Assembly: GCA_000750105.3 (NCBI GenBank)
Contig: JPHH03000023.1
Location: 248,001-312,000, forward strand
Direction of reading: 5' to 3'
Length of the DNA stretch: 64,000 nt
From: Tolypocladium sp. Sup5 PDA-1
Taxonomy: Eukaryota > Ascomycota > Sordariomycetes > Hypocreales > Ophiocordycipitaceae
Below the pieces are notes generated by a model. That model was not told the DNA's origin, searched no databases, and saw only the letters and a program-made list of their open reading frames with translations. Below, piece by piece: positions 59,336 through 64,000 of the stretch. Numbering within the stretch: the stretch's first letter is position 1; each line of letters starts with the position of its first letter. The translations under genes and the position numbers were made by a program.

Positions 59336-60950
59336 ATGAGATTTGGTCTCGGCGCCTTACTACTGGCGGCCTTCTGGCTGCCGGGATGCTTGTGTGAGCA
59401 AGCCGAATCGAGGGCCGCTTTGGAACCGCCAGCGGAAGTTTTGGCGAAACTTCCGTCTTGCGCAGTAAGTGCTGATACTCTCTATTCAGTTGGTCGTTAC
59501 ATCAGTGCGGCTCTCCGGCTCTGCGGCTCGGATACTGATCGGTCGCGCAACCTTACAGGCGACTTGTTTGATTTCGGCTGTCACAAATTCGACTTGTTCA
59601 CCTACCGATGCGCAATGCATATGCACCAACGAGGCGATAGACGCGGACGCCAGCCGATGTATACTGGCGTCTTGCTCTCTCTCCGAAGCCCTCTGTACGC
59701 GGCCCCCCCCCCCAATCCCTTTTCGGCAGCCTTCTTTCTTCGCCTTCGACCTTGGCATACAGGCCACAGCTGACAATTAGCGGCACAGCCACCAAGAATA
59801 TCACCTCGACGGCATGCAATGCTCCGGTGAGAGATAAATCTGTCCAATACAGCGATATGTCTATCTCGCTAGGCACAATCACCGTCTTCTTCGTCCTCGT
59901 GCGCGTCATCTTCAAACGCTTCTACAGCACAACTCAAACTCTCGGTTCGGACGACAAGGTTATTCTCGGTACATTGGCCCTTCGTATATCCTGTACGATA
60001 ATCAACGTACAAGGCATGGCTGCTCATGGTTTGGGCAAAGACGTTTGGAAGATACCGCCGGAGGAACTAATAACCTTTGCGGAATTTCTCTACGTCATGG
60101 AAGTACTCTACCTCGCCGAACTCTCCCTCATCAAGCTCAGCTTATCGCTCTTCTACCTCAATATTTTCCCCGGACCAACTATCCGACGCCTGCTCTGGGG
60201 CACTGCCATCTTCAACATTCTCTTTGGCGTAACCTTTGTGTCGACGGCCATCTTCCAGTGTACACCCGTTAGCTACTTCTGGACCCAGTATGCGGAGCAT
60301 TCTTCCGGGCACTGCATCAACATCAACGCCTTTGGCTGGACCAACGCGGCAATCAGCGTCGCCATTGACATCTGGATGATCGGAATACCGCTTAGCCAGG
60401 TCGGAATGCTCAACCTCCATTGGAAAAAGAAGGTTGGAGTGGTCATCATGTTCTTGACGGGAACATTGTAAGTGCGGGGGACTTGAACTATTTGCCAGCA
60501 ACTGCAGACTGACCTTGAACTTCTAGTGTCACCATCGTCTCCGTGCTGCGGTTACGGTCACTAATCTACTTTGCCAACTCGAGCAACCCTACTTGGGACC
60601 AATGGAATTTGGTTTACTGGTCTACGATCGAGGTCAATGTTGGCATGATTTGCACTTGCCTTCCCAGCATGCGCTTGATCTTACTGCGTGTGTTCCCGCG
60701 ATTATTCGGCACTGGAACCACGCACAGCAAATCATACGAAGAGCGCACCGAAGGCCAAACCAATATCAGCAGGAGGCTGTCGGCGAAAGATCATCGCCTT
60801 TCTGACCTGGAGTCGAGCAAAGGGCACGCCTGGACTCGAATCGGTGGGTTGCCCCTTTGCTATTTATGCTTGGCCTTGGCGGCAGCTTGTGGATGATACT
60901 AATACTTCTTTCTAGACACTGAATCGGTATCAGACTCCATAGTCTTGTGA
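59336..60950 (+). CDS. Pth11-like receptor with CFEM domain (rhodopsin-like integral membrane protein)
   Basis: Exons read 59336-59464, 59559-59694, about 59770-60467, 60527-60843 and 60916-60950. A signal peptide (MRFGLGALLLAAFWLPGCLC) is followed by a CFEM domain starting LPSCA and continuing TCLISAVTNSTCSPTDAQCI with CTNEAIDADASRC, having the usual Cys spacing. Then come seven hydrophobic segments typical of fungal Pth11-type receptors (for example ISLGTITVFFVLVRVIF, YVMEVLYLAELSLIKLSLSL, HCININAFGWTNAAISVAID) and a hydrophilic tail. Such proteins sense surfaces or host cues upstream of cAMP/MAPK signalling. The last intron (GTGGGT, ACTAAT branch) gives the tail DTESVSDSIVL. The exon 2/3 junction is unresolved: the donor at 59695 gives phase 1, but nearby acceptors need phase 0 or 2. 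Confidence 0.75.
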
Positions 60951-62173
60951 ATGCTTCCTGTCTATGGGCAATCCGAGTTCAAGGCATATAATCATAGCGA
61001 TAGTTAATGCAATATTGAAGACTTGCTGCAAAGTCCATTTACCGCTGCCTGAACTCTCAACTAGGTGCGACTGGGTCCTACGGGAAGGAACTCTTTGAGC
61101 GAACGTGGTCTAAGCATCTACACAGACCTCTGCAACAGGTGCATTGCCTACCCCGAGGTGGCATTGGCTTAAAACAACTTCTTCAGCGCCCGGGGACGTC
61201 ATCAAGAGCCGCCGGAGCGTGTTTTATTCCTGATAACCAGGAGAGCAATGCTTGTTATTAATAAGTAAAGTAAATCAACTCGTGACACACGAATCACGAT
61301 TGAATTATTTCCAGAAAACTATAGCTGCGGAATAATAGCCCTATGCACCCTTTCCGCTACGACAATGCCATAAAGTTGTCAAATTCTGATCAAGTGGAAA
61401 GTAGGATAAATGAAGCGAAGACCTGATGGCAAGGATATTTTATTGATGCAAACAGTTAGAGTTCAGCCCTCCGCTTTTAGTTGCAACTCAATCGCTGTGG
61501 TATGTGGCGGGACCCCCTGAGCGCTCTGCATGCAGCTAGTCAACTCTCGGGCGAAGTGGTCACAGCTAGCCATCTTCTCAGCCAAGTATTGACCTGTTGT
61601 AAGGGGAGAAGACACTTATTTTCAGCGGATTGAATACACAGGTTTAAATTACCTGCATGATTGCAGCGGGATAGCAGATATGGTGTGACATTCGGTAAGC
61701 TGGCGCATCCGGCGCATCGGGAAGGCTTTAAATAGCACTGCCGAGATGTATGCTTACCCGGAAGCGGAATGTATGTATTATACGGATGGTCGGCAGCGTG
61801 GCGATCAGGGACTTATGGCGTAGGGAGACAAAGGCCGGCCGTTTCTGCCCTTCAATCCTGTGTTTTTGCAATCACACCGTTCTCTATGTTAATCCGTCTT
61901 ACGAACGTGTGGCTCTCAAAAAATGGCGACCTGACCCTAGTCTGTAAGTCTCGAGGTAAACACCTCTGATAGATCCTATCTATGCGGGCTTGCCTCACAT
62001 GAATCGCGTGGGAACCAGGAGCTGGAGGGCTTAAGCCAGGCCATCCAGCGGCGCAACCAGACGTCGCGCTGGCCGATCTGACCCTCTGGTAGCGAAGTGA
62101 AGGCGACAGCCTGGAGTGACCGACATTGTACAGGCTCTCGCTCGTGGTCGCTGGCCCCTCACTGGTTGCTCCT
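60951..62173. other. intergenic, no gene seen
   Basis: About 1.2 kb, partly AT-rich (61230-61480). No coding frame was recognised. Confidence 0.4.
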
Positions 62174-62204
62174 ATGGTGAATGCCATTGAAGTTGGCAAG
62201 CTGT

Positions 62205-62424
62205 TGACATCCCTCCCGCCTGTGGCGTCTGTGATGGCTTCGGAGCCGGATGCCTGGCCGCCTGCATTGCCGGCGGACCAATCGACCCCGTTTGCGACAT
62301 CTGTGCCGGACCTGCCATCGGCATCTGCCTCTCTGTAAGTGGGATATCATAACTGTCCAGAAGGCCAGTTGAACGAAGCCCTCTGTATCCACTTGCTCAA
62401 CGATAGTGCTTGAGCCAGAACTAG
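62205..62424 (+). CDS. possible small cysteine-rich protein (5' end unresolved)
   Basis: A plus-strand frame reads DIPPACGVCDGFGAGCLAAC followed by IAGGPIDPVCDICAGPAIGI and CLS, then a clean intron (donor 62335, acceptor AG at 62406) and a last exon of 18 nt giving CLSQN and a stop (62424). The Cys and Gly density, small size and tidy last intron suggest a small secreted protein. No start with a signal peptide joins in phase: the hydrophobic text upstream (LSLVVAGPSLVAPMVNA) is in another frame and preceded by TTG rather than ATG. So this is either a gene whose first intron I cannot place or a recently broken gene. Confidence 0.4.
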
Positions 62425-62768
62425 AGTCTTGCCACTTCGCCTGACTGGGTGGGCGCTTGATTCAGACGGATAGAGATCTTTTGATCGAACACGTCAGTGT
62501 GGACGTCTTGGAGAGTCAAAGTCAGGGAAATCATGGACGGTTTGGAAATTACAGTATTCGTGTCGTTTTACAGTCGGACTGCCGAGTGCATCCACGCGTA
62601 CGCGGCCGCGATAGCTCATTGTAAATACATCCGCTATGCATCCATTATAGCACACTTCTTATAACCCCTTTTCCTGCTGGTGTACAAGGCTTGTCCGGAA
62701 GTATTTGACTCCAAGCCGAATAAACTTAGTATAGAGCATTGACACGTATAAAGCATATGTGTCGCAAC
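62425..62768. other. short convergent intergenic region
   Basis: No feature was recognised. Confidence 0.4.
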
Positions 62769-64000
62769 TTACGCGTCAGACGACAACGCTTCCAAGACAA
62801 GTTTGCCCATGGCAAGCACCTTCTCTTCTTCAAGTCTTCGAGCGACCAGTTGGAGACTGATGGGCAACCCGTCCATCATGTCGGCGTCATCTTGGGCGGG
62901 CACGTCAGTAACAGTTCAGACATGGACACCGGATGGATCTGATACTCACATTCCTCGTTGACAGCTTGACACACGTCACCCAGGGCTTCGTAAGCAGAGT
63001 CGAGCGTATCGATGTTTTTGTCGACATTTAATCCTGTTGCGAACGACAAGCTGGAATAGTCCACGACGTTGAACACCCCAGTATACGCAACTTTGTCCAG
63101 AGTCAGAACCACAACAATTATCACGCCTCGGCGCCAACCAGACAACTTACCGTGCTTGAAGCTGCCACTTTTGACAGTGTTGAATGGGATGGTGGGGCAA
63201 AGAATTGCATCGATGCCCGCATTGTTCCAGCGATCGAGGTACCGATTCTGGAACTCGGTCCGCTCCGTCTGCAGCCTCCACATGTCGTATGTTCCAAGCT
63301 CGGTTGCCGTTTCGTAAGCCAGCATTTCAGGCCGGAAGGGCTCACCGGTGCGCTCGAGCTCCTTTCGGATTGCAGTACCTCCATCTGCTACAAACATCCG
63401 GCCCAGCAGATCGACACCCTCCTTCTGATCGACCGGATCCCACTCAACAATCTCATGGCCCGCGTCTCTCAACTTGTCGACGGTAATACGGAGCGCCCGC
63501 AACACGGGCGGCGTTGGCTGAACCATCGCGTCGTGCCACATGACGGCGATCTTGAGCTTCGTTGGAAGCTCGATGGTCTGCCATGGGAGCGGGACGCACC
63601 GCGGGTCGCGGAGCCATGGCCTCTCGTCCACAACACTCTTGCTGTAAAACTCTATATCGGCGAGCGACCTCGCCATGGGGCCGTTGACCGATTGCACAGC
63701 TTCCTGGCCAGGCATGCCGGAGCGAGTGTGGCGAACTGGGAAGCGGCCTGCAGAAGGACGAAGAGTGAACAATCCGGTGCATGCTGCAGGAATGCGTAGA
63801 GAGCCACCTATACCACCCGGTTAGACTGCCTTATCTTTGATGAGAGGAACATGGAGTATTACCAATGTCTGAGCCGACACCGAGGGGGCTTCCCCTCATG
63901 GTAATGAGGGCAGACTCGCCCCCAGAGCTTCCGCCGCTGGTGGTCTGTCTGTGTTTCGGGTTCAACGTTCTCCCAAAGACATTGTTCACCGTCTCCGCGA
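62769..64000 (-). CDS. amidase signature family enzyme (5' partial, runs off window)
   Basis: Exons are 62769-62890, 62950-63090, 63151-63807 and 63863 to beyond 64000, all in phase. It hydrolyses amides, using the Ser-Ser-Lys triad of this family. Visible are TTSGGSSGGESALITMRGSP (the Gly/Ser-rich signature containing the catalytic Ser), GSDIGGSLRIPAACTGLFTL joined across the first visible intron (the oxyanion Ser lies in GGSLR), SVNGPMARSLADIEFY, DAILCPTIPFNTV, and the C-terminal DGLPISLQLVARRLEEEKVL. The remaining N-terminus with the catalytic Lys lies outside. It resembles fungal acetamidase/general amidases; the substrate is unknown. No damage is seen in the visible part. Confidence 0.9.

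Overview
The window is nuclear DNA of a filamentous ascomycete (Pezizomycotina). The evidence is short introns (about 50-90 nt) with GT..AG ends and CTGAC/CTAAC branch points, many gene families typical of these fungi (ERG3 desaturase, ferric reductase, GT90, Pth11/CFEM receptor, GMC oxidoreductase, NPP1, DUF3435, DUF7730), and AT-rich islands in which old genes carry stops of the type left by repeat-induced point mutation (RIP: C to T on either strand). A Sordariomycete, perhaps of the Hypocreales, is plausible but not proven. There is no prokaryotic signal, rRNA, convincing tRNA or CRISPR.

Layout. 0-2 kb: the 3' end of an unknown gene and an intact ERG3. 2.3-7.7 kb: a decayed zone with a transporter cut off by an AT-rich RIP island, a fragment of a fungal transcription factor and an unidentified broken gene. 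8-18.7 kb: well-kept genes, namely a DUF3712 membrane protein, a remarkable 1226-residue secreted protein made of 53 consecutive 19-residue modules, and a ferric reductase. 18.7-23 kb: gene-poor. 23-32.4 kb: a sugar transporter, a mitochondrial helical protein, an intracellular alpha-amylase and a 14-TM drug-type transporter. 33.5-46 kb: a RIP-damaged zone with an internally deleted ABC transporter, the 837-residue GT90 glycosyltransferase (intact), minisatellites, and RIP-killed DUF7730 and DUF3435 genes. 47-55.5 kb: an intact NPP1-type necrosis-inducing-like protein followed by a run of decaying genes (GMC oxidoreductase, sulfotransferase, Zn2Cys6 regulator, S33 hydrolase) that looks like an abandoned metabolic cluster. 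59-64 kb: a CFEM/Pth11-like receptor, a possible small cysteine-rich protein, and an amidase running off the window end.

How the genes relate. Working genes are single housekeeping or nutrition functions (sterol synthesis, iron and sugar uptake, glucan metabolism, cell-surface glycans) separated by degenerating accessory DNA. The strongest novelty is the 19-residue modular secreted protein. The strongest genome-evolution signals are the RIP relics, including a tyrosine-recombinase-like DUF3435 gene, and the decaying cluster. Exon coordinates were derived by hand from splice signals and reading phase and need transcript support.
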